Positions 32,634 through 42,024 of a stretch of 64,000 nucleotides of DNA are shown here, in pieces (the first letter of the stretch is position 1; each line of letters begins with the position of its first letter). Under the pieces are notes generated by a model, which was given only the letters and a program-made list of their open reading frames with translations, ran no database searches and was not told where the DNA came from. The stretch comes from Natronococcus sp. AD-5. GTDB lineage: Archaea; Halobacteriota; Halobacteria; Halobacteriales; Natrialbaceae. A program made the translations under genes and the position numbers. Location: NCBI RefSeq assembly GCF_030734285.1, contig NZ_CP132294.1, positions 434,001 through 498,000 on the forward strand, given 5' to 3'.

Positions 32634-33782
32634 CTACAGGTAGCCTTCCTCGACCAGCCGCTCGATCCCCTCGCGGAGTCGCTCTTCGCTGGCCGCGTAA
32701 GAGATCCGCGCGTAGCCCGGCGTTCCGAAGGCGCTGCCCGGAACCGTCGCGACGTGGGCGTCCTCGAGCGCACCCTCACACCACTCCTGATCGTCCTCGT
32801 CGACGGGAAGCATCATGTAGAACGCGCCGTCCGGAACGGCGACGTCGACGTCGTGCTCGGAGAGGAGGTCGACGACCAGATCCCGCCGCTCGCGGAACGC
32901 CTGGACCATCTGATCGACGGCCGTATCGGTGTTCTCGAGCGCCTCGATGCCGGCGTGCTGGACGAAGTTCACAGCCGAAGAAACGGAGTGGCTGTGGAGC
33001 TTGCCGGTCTGATCGATCAGCTCCTCGGGGCCGGCGAAGTAGCCCAGCCGCCAGCCGGTCATCGAGTAGGCCTTCGAGAACCCGTTGACCGTGATCGTGC
33101 GGTCTTCCATCCCCTCGAGCGTGCCCAGGCTCGTCGGCTCGAGGCCGTAGGTGATCTCCTTGTAAATCTCGTCGGAGATCACCGTCACGTCGTGCTCGAC
33201 GGCGAGGTCGCGGACGCCCTCGAGCGCCGCGTCGGAGTAGACGGCGCCCGTCGGGTTCGACGGCGAGTTGACGATCAGCAGGTCGGTCTGGTCGGAGACC
33301 GCGGCCGCGAGGTCGTCGAGCGCGGGCTCGAGCCGGAAGTCGGAGTCGGAGAGGTCGACGCGGGTAAGATCGCCGCCGGCCATCTTGACCATCGCCTCGT
33401 AGGAGACCCACGCGGGATCGAGCAGGACGACCTCGTCGCCGTCCTGGATCAGTGCGCTGACGACTTCGTACAGCGCCTGTTTCGCGCCGGGCGTGACGAT
33501 GATCTCCTCGGGGTCGTGCTCGAGGCCGTCGTCGGCCAGTTTGTCGGCGATCGCCTCGCGCAGTTCGAGGATGCCGGCGGAGGTCGTGTAGCCGGTGTGG
33601 CCGGCGTCCATCGCGTCCTTGCCCGCCTGGATCACGTTCTCGGGCGTGGGAAAGTCGGGTTCGCCGACGCTTAAGTCGACGACGTCGACGCCCTCGTTCT
33701 CGAGTTCGGTCGCGAGCGCGGAGATGGCGAGCGTTGCGGACGGTTCGACTCGGGTTACGCGGTCGGTGAATTCCATCGTCAT
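32634..33782 (-). CDS. Class I PLP-dependent aminotransferase (aspartate aminotransferase-like)
   Basis: A 382-residue fold-type I aminotransferase. SVGEPDFPTPENV and the phosphate-binding PGAKQALYEV lie in the N-terminal half. VNSPSNPTG (171-179), SDEIYKEI with Asp204 and Tyr207, and the Schiff-base lysine Lys237 in GFSKAYSMTGWRLGY follow. An arginine in YARISYAASEERL near the C-terminus binds the substrate carboxylate. It belongs to the AspC/AAT-I-gamma group; aspartate, aromatic amino acids or both may be substrates. The start (MTMEF) overlaps the ribH stop by 4 bp (ATGA), so it is coupled to lumazine synthase, though no biochemical link is obvious. Confidence 0.92.
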   Translation of the reverse strand: MTMEFTDRVTRVEPSATLAISALATELENEGVDVVDLSVGEPDFPTPENVIQAGKDAMDAGHTGYTTSAGILELREAIADKLADDGLEHDPEEIIVTPGAKQALYEVVSALIQDGDEVVLLDPAWVSYEAMVKMAGGDLTRVDLSDSDFRLEPALDDLAAAVSDQTDLLIVNSPSNPTGAVYSDAALEGVRDLAVEHDVTVISDEIYKEITYGLEPTSLGTLEGMEDRTITVNGFSKAYSMTGWRLGYFAGPEELIDQTGKLHSHSVSSAVNFVQHAGIEALENTDTAVDQMVQAFRERRDLVVDLLSEHDVDVAVPDGAFYMMLPVDEDDQEWCEGALEDAHVATVPGSAFGTPGYARISYAASEERLREGIERLVEEGYL

Positions 33783-34204
33783 TGTTGATCAGCGCCTGGA
33801 TCGGGGAGTTCTTCGACGAGATCGAGCGCGCCGTCGACGGCTTTCGCCGCGTTCTCGACGCGTTCGCGCGCTTCGGCGGCGGACATTCCGGGGCCCGTCA
33901 CGCCGAGGGTTACGGGAGTATCACGCTCGAGACTGACGTCTGCGAGTCGCTGTGCGGTCGCGTCGGAGATCACCTGATCGTGGTTCGTGTCGCCGGTGAT
34001 GACGGTTCCGATCACGACGACGGCGTCGACCGCCTCGAGGCGGGCGAGCCGATCGGCCGCGAGCGGCGCGTCGTACGCGCCCGGGACGTGGACCGTCTCG
34101 TACACCTCGGCGCCGGTATCGTCGGCGGCCTCGAGGGCAACCTCCTCCATCTGCTCGGTGATCGGCCGATTGAACTCCGCGACCACCAGTCCGAGCGTGG
34201 TCAT
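33779..34204 (-). CDS. ribH: 6,7-dimethyl-8-ribityllumazine synthase
   Basis: A 141-residue enzyme for the penultimate step of riboflavin synthesis, joining 5-amino-6-ribitylaminouracil to 3,4-dihydroxy-2-butanone 4-phosphate. Starting at 34204 (MTTLGLVVAEFNRP) gives the family N-terminus. VAEFN, HVPGAYDAPLA and GTVITGDTNHDQVISD (with the catalytic histidine His75) are all in place. The length is at the short end for the family (usual 140-160). It forms an icosahedral or pentameric assembly in relatives. It is the first gene of a two-gene operon with the aminotransferase. Confidence 0.92.
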   Translation of the reverse strand: MTTLGLVVAEFNRPITEQMEEVALEAADDTGAEVYETVHVPGAYDAPLAADRLARLEAVDAVVVIGTVITGDTNHDQVISDATAQRLADVSLERDTPVTLGVTGPGMSAAEARERVENAAKAVDGALDLVEELPDPGADQQ

Positions 34205-34407
34205 ACACGAGCGGTGGCGTGGGGAGTTGAAAGAGGTACCGTTCTCGGCGAACGCGGCGACGGTGCGATTCGAGCCGACGAGATCCTCGAACGGCGCCCG
34301 ATCGGTCACTCGTTGCGCGGAAGCCGCGATTCGCCCGTCGCGGGTCCGTTCCGCAACGGTGGGCACAAACGTGTAGATATCGGTCGTTCCTAAACGAGGA
34401 AATCGGC

Positions 34408-34423
34408 AGTATTGAGCAATACT
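34408..34423. promoter_or_regulatory. Palindromic operator candidate in the purK promoter
   Basis: AGTATTG-AG-CAATACT: perfect 7-bp arms around 2 nt. Its right end overlaps the TATA-like TACTTAAG (34420-34427), 30 bp before the purK start. A protein bound here would cover the BRE/TATA and should repress. It is the cleanest operator-like element in the window. Confidence 0.55.
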
Positions 34424-34427
34424 TAAG
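34420..34427 (+). promoter_or_regulatory. TATA box of purK-purE
   Basis: TACTTAAG, centred about 29 bp before the ATG at 34453, giving a very short leader. Confidence 0.5.
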
Positions 34428-34452
34428 CGAGGGCGCGGACAAGCGCCAGGCG

Positions 34453-35667
34453 ATGACCACGCTACAGACGCCCGGACCGACCCTCGGCGTCGTCGGCGGG
34501 GGACAGCTGGGGCGGATGCTCGCCGAAGCGGCCGCGCCGCTCGGCGTCGAGGTCGTCGTGCTCGACCCGACGCCGGACTGTCCGGCCGCGCCCGTCGCTC
34601 GAGACCAGATCGTCGCCGACTTCGACGATGAGGCGGGGATCCGCGAACTCGCCGCGCGGGCCGACGCCCTCACGTTCGAGATCGAACTGGCGGATCAGAA
34701 CGTCTTAGAGCGCGTCAGCGAGGACTCGGGGACGCCGGTTCACCCCGAGCCGTCGACGCTCCAGACGATCCACGACAAACTCGTCCAGAAGCGGGCGCTC
34801 GAGGACGCCGGCGTCCCGGTACCGCCGTTTCGCGCGGTGGAGGACGCCGACGACGTCCGGGCGGCGATCGACGACTACGGCGCGCCGGTGATGCTCAAGG
34901 CACGCACCGGCGGCTACGACGGGCGCGGGAACGTCCCCGTCGAGTCGAAGGCGGACGCCGAGGAGGCCCTCGAGTCGGTCGCCGGCCCCGCGATGGTCGA
35001 ATCGTTCGTCGACTTCGAGCGGGAGGTGTCGGTGATCGCCGTCAAGGGCGACGACGAAATCGCGACGTTCCCCATCGGGGAGAACGTCCACGAGGACGAG
35101 ATCCTGCGGGAGACGATCGTCCCGGCGGGCTCGGACCCGGCCGTCGAGGAGCGCGCTCGCGAGGTTGCAGGCGACGTGCTCGAGGTGATGGACGGCCGGG
35201 GCGTCTACGGCATCGAGCTCTTCGAAACGAGCGAGACGCCACGCGCCTCGGAAGACTCGAGCGAGCGGAGCCCGCGAGAGGGCGACGGCGAGATCCTGCT
35301 CAACGAGATCGCACCGCGCCCGCACAACTCCGGCCACTGGACGATCGAGGGTGCGCAGAGTTCGCAGTTCGAACAGCACGTTCGAGCGGTGCTGGGGTGG
35401 CCGCTCGCCACGACCGACCTCCGCTCGCCGACGGTGTCGGTGAACCTGCTCGGCGACGTCGACGAGTCCCGGGACGCCGAACTTCGGGGCGTCGACCGTA
35501 TCCTCGAGACGCCCGCCGCACACCTCCACTGGTACGGGAAGCGGCAGGTGCGTCCCCTGCGGAAGATGGGGCACGTGACGCTGTCGGCGCGGGACGGCGA
35601 GACGACCGACGAGCTACTCGAGACCGCGCGCGAACTCGAGCGGTCCGTCACGTTCACGTCGGAGTGA
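34453..35667 (+). CDS. purK: 5-(carboxyamino)imidazole ribonucleotide synthase
   Basis: A 404-residue ATP-grasp enzyme that carboxylates AIR with bicarbonate and ATP in purine biosynthesis. The N-terminal GVVGGGQLGRMLAEAA is the PurK fold start. The ATP-grasp core includes MLKARTGGYDGRGN and FVDFEREVSVIAV, and the catalytic end is LLNEIAPRPHNSGHWTIEG. An acidic stretch at about residues 261-275 (SETPRASEDSSERS) is an insertion in an otherwise normal domain. purE follows after 15 bp on the same strand, and together they supply CAIR. Confidence 0.95.
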   Translation: MTTLQTPGPTLGVVGGGQLGRMLAEAAAPLGVEVVVLDPTPDCPAAPVARDQIVADFDDEAGIRELAARADALTFEIELADQNVLERVSEDSGTPVHPEPSTLQTIHDKLVQKRALEDAGVPVPPFRAVEDADDVRAAIDDYGAPVMLKARTGGYDGRGNVPVESKADAEEALESVAGPAMVESFVDFEREVSVIAVKGDDEIATFPIGENVHEDEILRETIVPAGSDPAVEERAREVAGDVLEVMDGRGVYGIELFETSETPRASEDSSERSPREGDGEILLNEIAPRPHNSGHWTIEGAQSSQFEQHVRAVLGWPLATTDLRSPTVSVNLLGDVDESRDAELRGVDRILETPAAHLHWYGKRQVRPLRKMGHVTLSARDGETTDELLETARELERSVTFTSE

Positions 35668-35682
35668 CCGAGAGTGAGTAGT

Positions 35683-36315
35683 ATGAGCGACAGCGTATCC
35701 GACCTGATCGATCGACTGCACCGCGAGGCCGAGCAGGACCGACCCGACGCCGAGACTCCCGACGTGGGGATCGTGATGGGCAGCGACTCGGATCTCGAGA
35801 CCATGTCCACCGGCGGTCGCCGCCGCGGCGCGTACGACGCGTTCGTCGACGAACTCGGCTTCGAGGAGCAGACCGACTACGGGGACCCGCCCGAGTCCCG
35901 GTTCACGTTCGAGACCTACGTCACTTCGGCCCACCGCACGCCGGAGCTGATGACGGCGTACGCCGAAATGGCGGAGGATCGGGGCCTCGAGGTGATCATC
36001 GCCGGCGCGGGCGGGAAGTCCGCCGACCTGCCGAACATGACGGCCTCGATCGCCTATCCGCTGCCGGTGATCGGCGTTCCCGTCCAGGAGAAATCCGTCG
36101 ACAGCGTCATTGGGATGCCGACCGGCGCGCCGCTGGTCGCCGTCGACGCGGGCAAATCGTTCAACGCGGCGCTCTCCGCGGCCCAGATCCTCGCCCGCCG
36201 GCACGAGACCGTCCGAGAGCGACTCGTCGAGTACCACGAGGGACTGCGGGAAGAGGTCGGGCACGTCTCTCGGGCGCTCCACGACCGGGGAACGGCGGAG
36301 TTCTCGAACGAGTGA
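35683..36315 (+). CDS. purE: N5-carboxyaminoimidazole ribonucleotide mutase
   Basis: A 210-residue PurE. It converts N5-CAIR from PurK to CAIR. The phosphate-binding GSDSD is at residues 33-37, SAHRTPE with the catalytic histidine at 82-88, and AGAGGKSADLPNM at 108-119. Compared with the usual 160-170 residues there is a 25-residue N-terminal extension and an insertion of about 25 residues between GSDSD and SAHRT (GRRRGAYDAFVDELGFEEQT), which I believe is typical of haloarchaeal PurE. The start is the ATG at 35683; a GTG three codons earlier is possible. Confidence 0.94.
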   Translation: MSDSVSDLIDRLHREAEQDRPDAETPDVGIVMGSDSDLETMSTGGRRRGAYDAFVDELGFEEQTDYGDPPESRFTFETYVTSAHRTPELMTAYAEMAEDRGLEVIIAGAGGKSADLPNMTASIAYPLPVIGVPVQEKSVDSVIGMPTGAPLVAVDAGKSFNAALSAAQILARRHETVRERLVEYHEGLREEVGHVSRALHDRGTAEFSNE

Positions 36316-36621
36316 GAAGCGAGGAGTGAACTGCTCCCCTCGGGCGCGAAGATGATACGGATCGTGAACGATCACTCGAGCGATCGATGGCTCGCTGTCA
36401 ATGAACCGTATCCCGATCACGGCCGTTCAGTCCCCGGGTTCGGACCGGAACGTAACTGACCGGTAACTCGTTCTTGACGAACAGATCGGCCGGCGACGAC
36501 CGTCCGCGATCATTCGGGGCGGATCTTCGGCTACGAAAACGGACGCTGATGCTCCTATCGCCCGAAACTCGAAGAATCAACCCTTATATGGGTGCGGTTT
36601 TAACCATCGAACGTTACGGAG
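36316..36621. other. Intergenic region purE / complex I operon
   Basis: 306 bp with no convincing gene on either strand. It must contain the purE end and the promoter of the nuo operon (TATA box at 36583-36590). No perfect palindrome or repeat was noticed. Confidence 0.6.
36583..36590 (+). promoter_or_regulatory. TATA box of the nuo (complex I) operon
   Basis: CTTATATG, 32-39 bp before the nuoA ATG at 36622. It would start the transcript with a leader of about 8-10 nt. A GGAG sits directly before the ATG, too close to act as a normal ribosome binding site. Confidence 0.55.
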
Positions 36622-37035
36622 ATGAATGATTGGATCGCTATCGGAGCGCTTGCGCTCGTGGGACTGTTGATACCGTTCGGGATGATGGCGGTATCGTACC
36701 TCCTGCGTCCGAGCGTACCCGAAATGAGTAAACGCGCCACCTACGAGAGTGGCGAGGTGCCGACCGGCGGAACGCGCATCCGGTTCAATATCCAGTACTA
36801 CATGGTTGCGCTTCTGTTCCTCGTCTTCGACATCGAGACCGTCCTGCTGTTTCCGTGGGCGGTCGTCTACCAGGATGCGCTCGCCGCGGAGGAGTACGGC
36901 CTGCTCCACGCGATCGGGCCGATGCTACTGTTCGTCGCCATCCTGCTGGTCGGACTCGCGTGGGCGTGGCGCAACGGTGCAGTAGAGTGGGCACAGACGC
37001 CGCGGCAGGTCGACTCCGGAGCTGATCGACCATGA
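36622..37035 (+). CDS. nuoA: Complex I subunit A
   Basis: A 137-residue membrane subunit (Nqo7/ND3) with three helices: IGALALVGLLIPFGMMAVSY, YYMVALLFLVFDIETVLLFP and MLLFVAILLVGLAWAWRN. The conserved loop YESGEVPTGGTRIRFNIQY between helices 1 and 2 lines the quinone entry. The intramembrane FDIETV glutamate/aspartate pair is present. It is the first gene of the operon, and its stop overlaps nuoB by ATGA. Confidence 0.95.
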   Translation: MNDWIAIGALALVGLLIPFGMMAVSYLLRPSVPEMSKRATYESGEVPTGGTRIRFNIQYYMVALLFLVFDIETVLLFPWAVVYQDALAAEEYGLLHAIGPMLLFVAILLVGLAWAWRNGAVEWAQTPRQVDSGADRP

Positions 37036-37739
37036 GTAGTGACAAACCACGGCAAGACATCTACGAGAGTACCGCTCCGTCGACCGCCACCCGCGAGTCG
37101 CGGATGGGTGCCGGCCCCGACGATCGTTTCAACTCGAAGCTTCGCGAGGCGTTCGGCTCGTCGCCGTTCATCCTCACGAAGTTCGACAAGTTCATGAACT
37201 GGGTGCGGGGGAACTCGATGTTCATGCTGCAGTTCGGGATCGCCTGCTGCAGCATCGAGATGATCCACACCTACGCGATCAAACACGACCTGGACCGCTT
37301 CGGCGCGGGCGTCCCCCGCGCGTCGCCGCGGCAGGCCGACGTGATGATCGTTCCCGGAACGATCGTCTCGAAGTTCGGGCCCCGCATGAAGCGCGTCTAC
37401 GACCAGATGCCCGAACCCAAGTTCGTCGTCGGGATGGGATCCTGTACGATCTCCGGCGGCCCGTTCCAGGAGGGCTACAACGTCGTCAAGGGCGCCGAGG
37501 AGATCATCCCGATCGACATCCACGTCCCCGGCTGTCCGCCGCGACCGGAGGCGCTCATCTACGGCGTCGCCAAACTGCAAGAGCGGATCCGTAACGGCGA
37601 GACCTCGCCCGTCGTGGTCAAGCCCTACGAACTCGAGCAGTTCGGCGACCTCCCGAAGGACGAACTCGTACAGAAACTCGCGGACGAGATCGACGAGGAC
37701 GACCTCGTCATGCGTTACAACTGGGCTGATTCACCATGA
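37032..37739 (+). CDS. nuoB: Complex I subunit B (N2 cluster)
   Basis: A 235-residue peripheral subunit (Nqo6/PSST) that carries the terminal 4Fe-4S cluster N2 and reduces the quinone. The ligands are the adjacent cysteines in IACCSIEM, the cysteine of [10 protein letters not shown] and that of [25 protein letters not shown] and [13 protein letters not shown] are conserved. An N-terminal extension of about 35 residues precedes the core. Four-base overlaps link it to nuoA and nuoCD. Confidence 0.96.
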   Translation: MSSDKPRQDIYESTAPSTATRESRMGAGPDDRFNSKLREAFGSSPFILTKFDKFMNWVRGNSMFMLQFGIACCSIEMIHTYAIKHDLDRFGAGVPRASPRQADVMIVPGTIVSKFGPRMKRVYDQMPEPKFVVGMGSCTISGGPFQEGYNVVKGAEEIIPIDIHVPGCPPRPEALIYGVAKLQERIRNGETSPVVVKPYELEQFGDLPKDELVQKLADEIDEDDLVMRYNWADSP

Positions 37740-39394
37740 GCATGGAGCTCGAACGGCAGGTTCCACACGTCGAGGTCACGGAGGACGAACTCGAGGCGCT
37801 GATCGGCGATCGGGCGCTCGCGCGCGACGATCACCTCAACGCCCCGGGCTTCGTCATCCGGCCGGACGACGTACAGGACGTCCTCTTCGACCTGCGAGAC
37901 GAGGCGGGGTTCGACCACCTCTCCTGTCTCACCGCACAGCAGTACGAGGACCGCTACGAGTCGATCTATCACCTGAAGAAGTACAACGACCCGACGCAGG
38001 AGGTCTCGATCGTCGTCCCGACGCCGACCGACGATCCCGTCAGCCAGACGGCCGAGCCGGTGTTCCGGACGGCCGACTGGCACGAGCGCGAAGCGTTCGA
38101 CCTCGTCGGGATCGACTACGAGGGTCACCCCGATCCGCGACGGATCCTGCTGCCCGAAACGTGGCAGGGCCACCCGCTCTCGCTCGACTACGACCAGGAG
38201 AAACCGCAGCTCGTCACGCTTTCGGAGCACGCCAACCCGGTTCAGCCCGACCACCACGACCAGGAGTCGGACACGATGTTCCTGAACGTCGGGCCCCACC
38301 ACCCGGCGACCCACGGCGTGCTCCACGTCGAGACCGTGCTGGACGGCGAGACAGTGGTCGACGTCGACCCCGACATCGGCTACCTCCACCGCTGCGAGGA
38401 GCAGATGTGCCAGCAGGGCACCTACCGACACCAGATCATGCCCTACCCGGACCGCTGGGACTACGTCTCGGCCGGCCTGCTGAACGAGTGGGCCTACGCC
38501 CGCGCGGCCGAGGACCTCGCGGACATCGAGGTTCCCGAGTACGCCCAGATCGTCCGGACGATGGGCGCCGAACTGTGTCGGATCGCCTCCCACATGCTCG
38601 CGCTCGGGACGTTCTGTCTCGACGTCTACGGCGACTTCACCGCCGTCTTCCAGTACGCGTTCCGCGACCGCGAGGTCGTCCAGGACATCTTAGAGGACCT
38701 CACGGGCCAGCGGCTGATGTTCAACTACTTCCGGCTGGGCGGGGTCGCCTGGGACCTGCCGGAACCCCGCGAGGAGTTCATCGAGAAGACGCGGGACTTC
38801 CTCGACGAACTGCCCGCCAAGATCGACGAGTACAACGATCTCGTCACCAGCAACGAGATCTTCCAGGTGCGCTGTCTCGACACCGGCGTTCTGGAACCCG
38901 AGGAAGCCAAATCCTACGGCTGTACGGGGCCGGTCGCCCGCGGTTCGGGGGTCGACTACGATCTCCGCCGCGACGATCCGTACGGCTACTATCCGAACCT
39001 CGAGTGGGACGTCGTCACCGAGAACGGCTGCGACAACTACTCGCGCGTCCTCGTTCGCATGCGAGAGGTCGAGGAGTCCGCGAAGATCATCGAGCAGTGT
39101 CTCGACCTGCTCGAGGAGTGGCCCGAGGACGAGCGGAACATCCAGGCCAACGTCCCGCGGACGCTCAAGCCGGACGCCGACACCGAGACCTACCGCGCCG
39201 TCGAAGCCGCGAAGGGCGAACTCGGGATCTACATCCGGTCGGACGGCACCGACGAACCCGGCCGGTTCAAGATCCGCAGCCCGTGTTACCACAATCTCTC
39301 GGCGCTCGAGGTGATGACCGAAGGCGAGTACATCCCTGACCTCATCGCCTCGCTGGGCAGCTTGGACATCGTGCTCGGGGAGGTGGATCGATGA
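37736..39394 (+). CDS. nuoCD: Complex I fused subunits C and D
   Basis: A 552-residue fusion. Residues 1-160 are NuoC (30-kDa; [43 protein letters not shown]). From about 178 the 49-kDa NuoD follows, starting [14 protein letters not shown], with [12 protein letters not shown] and the C-terminal [14 protein letters not shown] that lines the quinone cavity. The quinone-site histidines of GPHHPATHG are intact. The fusion occurs in haloarchaea and some bacteria. The start may be 37736 or the second ATG at 37742. Confidence 0.96.
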   Translation: MSMELERQVPHVEVTEDELEALIGDRALARDDHLNAPGFVIRPDDVQDVLFDLRDEAGFDHLSCLTAQQYEDRYESIYHLKKYNDPTQEVSIVVPTPTDDPVSQTAEPVFRTADWHEREAFDLVGIDYEGHPDPRRILLPETWQGHPLSLDYDQEKPQLVTLSEHANPVQPDHHDQESDTMFLNVGPHHPATHGVLHVETVLDGETVVDVDPDIGYLHRCEEQMCQQGTYRHQIMPYPDRWDYVSAGLLNEWAYARAAEDLADIEVPEYAQIVRTMGAELCRIASHMLALGTFCLDVYGDFTAVFQYAFRDREVVQDILEDLTGQRLMFNYFRLGGVAWDLPEPREEFIEKTRDFLDELPAKIDEYNDLVTSNEIFQVRCLDTGVLEPEEAKSYGCTGPVARGSGVDYDLRRDDPYGYYPNLEWDVVTENGCDNYSRVLVRMREVEESAKIIEQCLDLLEEWPEDERNIQANVPRTLKPDADTETYRAVEAAKGELGIYIRSDGTDEPGRFKIRSPCYHNLSALEVMTEGEYIPDLIASLGSLDIVLGEVDR

Positions 39395-40473
39395 TCGAGG
39401 CGCCGCTACAGACCAGCGACGCCGTCTTGCTCCCCGAGCGGATCGGCGACCTGACCGGCCTGGATCAGTTCGGGTTCGCCGGCGAACTGTTCGCGACGTT
39501 TCTCGCCGCGTTCGTCGTCGGGAACCTGATGCTGGCGATGACCGGCGTCGCCGGCCCGTGGGCGAAACGGAAGATCACCGCCGCGTTCACGGACCGGATC
39601 GCGGTCAACCGGCTCGGGCCGGCCGGATTGCTGATCATCGTCGCCGACTCGGTTCGACTGCTGTCCAAGGAGATGATCGTTCCCGAGAACGCCGACCGAC
39701 CGGCCTACGACCTCGCGCCGATCGTCGTGGCGTCGTCCGCGCTGCTCGGCTTCGCCGTCATCCCGATGGGCAGCGGGATCCACCTCGCCGATCCCGAAGT
39801 CGGGCTGGCGTTCGTCTTCGCCGTCGCCGGGATCGCGAGCATCGGCCTGGTGATGGCCGGCTACGCCTCGGCGAACAAGTACTCGATGCTCGGCGGCCTG
39901 CGGGCGGTCGCACAGAACGTCGCCTACGAGATCCCGCTCGTCATCACGGGGATGTCGGTCGTCATCTTCGCCGGCTCCCTGCGGATGAGCGAGATCGTCG
40001 CCGTGCAGAACCAGCCGCTTATCGACCTCGGACTGTTCGCGATTCCGGCCTGGTTCGCGATCGTCAACCCGTTCGCGTTCGTGCTGTTCCTGCTGGCGAA
40101 CTTCGCGGAGGTCGGGCGGAACCCGTTCGACACGCCCGAGGCGCCGACCGAGATCATCGCGGGATACCAGACCGAGTACTCGAGCGTCTACTTCGTGCTG
40201 ATCTACCTCGGCGAGTTCCTGCACATCTTCCTCGGCGGGGCGATCATCGCGACGATCTTCCTCGGCGGTCCGGCCGGACCGGGCCCCGAGTCGATCGGCA
40301 TCGTCTGGTTCCTCGTCAAGATCTGGGGCGTGTTCCTGCTGACCCAGTGGCTCCGCTCGGCGGTGCCGCGGGTCCGCATCGACCAGCTGATCGAGATCGG
40401 CTGGAAGGGACTGCTCGTCCTTGCGTTCGCGAATTTCATCCTGACCGCGGTAATCGTGGGGGTAATAGCATGA
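39391..40473 (+). CDS. nuoH: Complex I subunit H
   Basis: A 360-residue subunit (Nqo8/ND1) with about eight or nine helices that forms the membrane side of the quinone tunnel. The acidic loop [20 protein letters not shown] and [16 protein letters not shown] (quinone-entry segment) are conserved. The protein begins [15 protein letters not shown]. The start overlaps the nuoCD stop and the end overlaps the nuoI start (ATGA at 40470-40473). Confidence 0.95.
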   Translation: MIEAPLQTSDAVLLPERIGDLTGLDQFGFAGELFATFLAAFVVGNLMLAMTGVAGPWAKRKITAAFTDRIAVNRLGPAGLLIIVADSVRLLSKEMIVPENADRPAYDLAPIVVASSALLGFAVIPMGSGIHLADPEVGLAFVFAVAGIASIGLVMAGYASANKYSMLGGLRAVAQNVAYEIPLVITGMSVVIFAGSLRMSEIVAVQNQPLIDLGLFAIPAWFAIVNPFAFVLFLLANFAEVGRNPFDTPEAPTEIIAGYQTEYSSVYFVLIYLGEFLHIFLGGAIIATIFLGGPAGPGPESIGIVWFLVKIWGVFLLTQWLRSAVPRVRIDQLIEIGWKGLLVLAFANFILTAVIVGVIA

Positions 40474-40931
40474 TCGGCCTACTCAAATCGATGGCAACGA
40501 CGATGAAGCACGCGCTGGACGGCTCGACGTTCACCGTCGAGTATCCGGAGACCGCACCCGACGTCTCGCCGCGGTTCCGGGGCGTCCACAAGTTCAGCCA
40601 GGAGCGGTGTATCTGGTGTCGCCAGTGCGAGAACGTCTGTCCGAACGACACGATCCAGATCGTGATGGACGACAAGCGCAACGGCGAACAGTACAACCTC
40701 CACATCGGACAGTGCGTTTACTGCCGACTCTGCGAGGAGGTCTGTCCCGTCGACGCCATCCTGCTCACCCAGAACTTCGAGTTCACGGGCGACACCAAAC
40801 ACGATCTGGTGTACAACAAAGAGCAGCTGAAGGCGGTACCGTGGTACAAGGACATCGACCCGCTCGAGTCGCGCGAACCCGACCGAGGCGCGTGGATCGG
40901 CGAGGGAGAGGGGGAGGTCGATTACCAGTAA
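40470..40931 (+). CDS. nuoI: Complex I subunit I (two 4Fe-4S clusters)
   Basis: A 153-residue ferredoxin-like subunit (Nqo9/TYKY). Two complete cluster motifs are present, CIWCRQCENVCP and CVYCRLCEEVCP, for N6a and N6b. In a complex without NuoEFG this subunit is the likely entry point for electrons from an unknown reduced donor. The N-terminal amphipathic helix (LLKSMATTMKHALDG) attaches it to the arm. A 41-bp gap follows before nuoJ1, one of only two places in the operon without overlap. Confidence 0.95.
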   Translation: MIGLLKSMATTMKHALDGSTFTVEYPETAPDVSPRFRGVHKFSQERCIWCRQCENVCPNDTIQIVMDDKRNGEQYNLHIGQCVYCRLCEEVCPVDAILLTQNFEFTGDTKHDLVYNKEQLKAVPWYKDIDPLESREPDRGAWIGEGEGEVDYQ

Positions 40932-40972
40932 CCGGGTCGCCCGTCCCCGAGAACGGGCAGTTTACCAAACCA

Positions 40973-41245
40973 ATGATATACGAGCTGATCGCGTTCGCGC
41001 TGTTTGCGTTCGTCACGCTCACCAGTGCGCTCGGCGTCGTGCTCCTTGCCGACCCGTGGCACTCGGCGCTGATGCTTGGCATCACGCTGGTCAGCGTCGC
41101 GGTCTACTACGTGATGCTGGCGGCCGAGTTCGTCGCCATGATGCAGATTCTCGTCTACGTGGGCGGGGTGCTCATCCTCATCACGTTCGCCGTGATGCTC
41201 ACGCAGCGCGACGACACCGAGACGAACGAGGTGGTACAGACATGA
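40973..41245 (+). CDS. Complex I subunit J, N-terminal part
   Basis: A 90-residue membrane protein (often called nuoJ1). It has three helices, including ELIAFALFAFVTLTSALGVV and the pi-bulge helix region EFVAMMQILVYVGGVLILIT of NuoJ/ND6. Normal NuoJ has five helices in about 165-185 residues; here helices 1-3 are one gene and the rest is the next. Ends DDTETNEVVQT. It overlaps the next gene by ATGA. Confidence 0.9.
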   Translation: MIYELIAFALFAFVTLTSALGVVLLADPWHSALMLGITLVSVAVYYVMLAAEFVAMMQILVYVGGVLILITFAVMLTQRDDTETNEVVQT

Positions 41246-41721
41246 CGACCGGCCCGCGGCTCCGACTCGGCGAATCGCTCCTACCCGGCGTGCTCGCCGT
41301 CGCGCTCTTCGGCGTGATGGCGCTGATCGTCCTGAACACGCCGTTTGCGCCGATGGCCGACGCCGGCTATCCCGGAGGGATTTCGATCACCTCCGAGATC
41401 GGGTACGCGATGTTCGATCTCTCGGCCCTGCAGTCGGCCGAGGGGAACGTCGGCGACACCGAACCGTTCCTGGCCGCGTTCCTCCTGATCGCGGTCGTGC
41501 TCGACGCCGCGCTCGACGCGTCGCTCGTGCTCGCGAAACGCGAGACGGAAGGCGAACCGGTCGCGGCGCTCTCGAGCGCCTCCCGTGAGAGCCCGAGCAA
41601 CGTCAGCAGCGGCCAGGTGGCCGCGACGGACGGCCGCGGCCTCGAGCGCGAAACATCGACTCGTTCGGAGTCGACCGCCGGCGACGATGGAGACGCGGAG
41701 ACGGAAGGTGAGGACCGATGA
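41242..41721 (+). CDS. Complex I subunit J, C-terminal part
   Basis: A 159-residue protein (often called nuoJ2) supplying the remaining two NuoJ helices: LLPGVLAVALFGVMALIVLN and FLAAFLLIAVVLDAALDASLVLAK. The conserved segment in between (GNVGDTEPFL) corresponds to the end of ND6-like subunits. An acidic, low-complexity tail of about 55 residues (residues 105-159) follows, probably cytoplasmic. It overlaps nuoK by ATGA. Confidence 0.87.
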   Translation: MTTGPRLRLGESLLPGVLAVALFGVMALIVLNTPFAPMADAGYPGGISITSEIGYAMFDLSALQSAEGNVGDTEPFLAAFLLIAVVLDAALDASLVLAKRETEGEPVAALSSASRESPSNVSSGQVAATDGRGLERETSTRSESTAGDDGDAETEGEDR

Positions 41722-42023
41722 CCGTCGCCGTCGACTACTACGTCCTGCTATCGATGGCGCTGTTCTGCATCGGCCTCTTCGGCATCCTGACGCGCCGAAA
41801 CGCACTGATGTTCCTGATGTCCGTCGAGATCATGCTGAACGCGGCGAACATCAACCTGATCGCGTTCGCGTTCTACCACGGCAACCTTACGGGACAGGTC
41901 TTCGCGCTGTTCACGATGGCGCTCGCCGCCGCCGAGGTCGCCGTCGGACTCGGGATCATCCTGGTGCTGTACCGCAACTTCCGTGACGTCGACGTCACGG
42001 TACCGACGACGATGAGGTGGTAA
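41718..42023 (+). CDS. nuoK: Complex I subunit K
   Basis: A 101-residue subunit (Nqo11/ND4L) with three helices. The conserved glutamates in helices 2 and 3 are in FLMSVEIMLNAANINLIAF and LFTMALAAAEVAVGLGIIL, which belong to the E-channel proton path. Length and spacing are normal. One base separates its stop from the nuoL ATG. Confidence 0.95.
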   Translation: MTVAVDYYVLLSMALFCIGLFGILTRRNALMFLMSVEIMLNAANINLIAFAFYHGNLTGQVFALFTMALAAAEVAVGLGIILVLYRNFRDVDVTVPTTMRW

Positions 42024-42024
42024 G

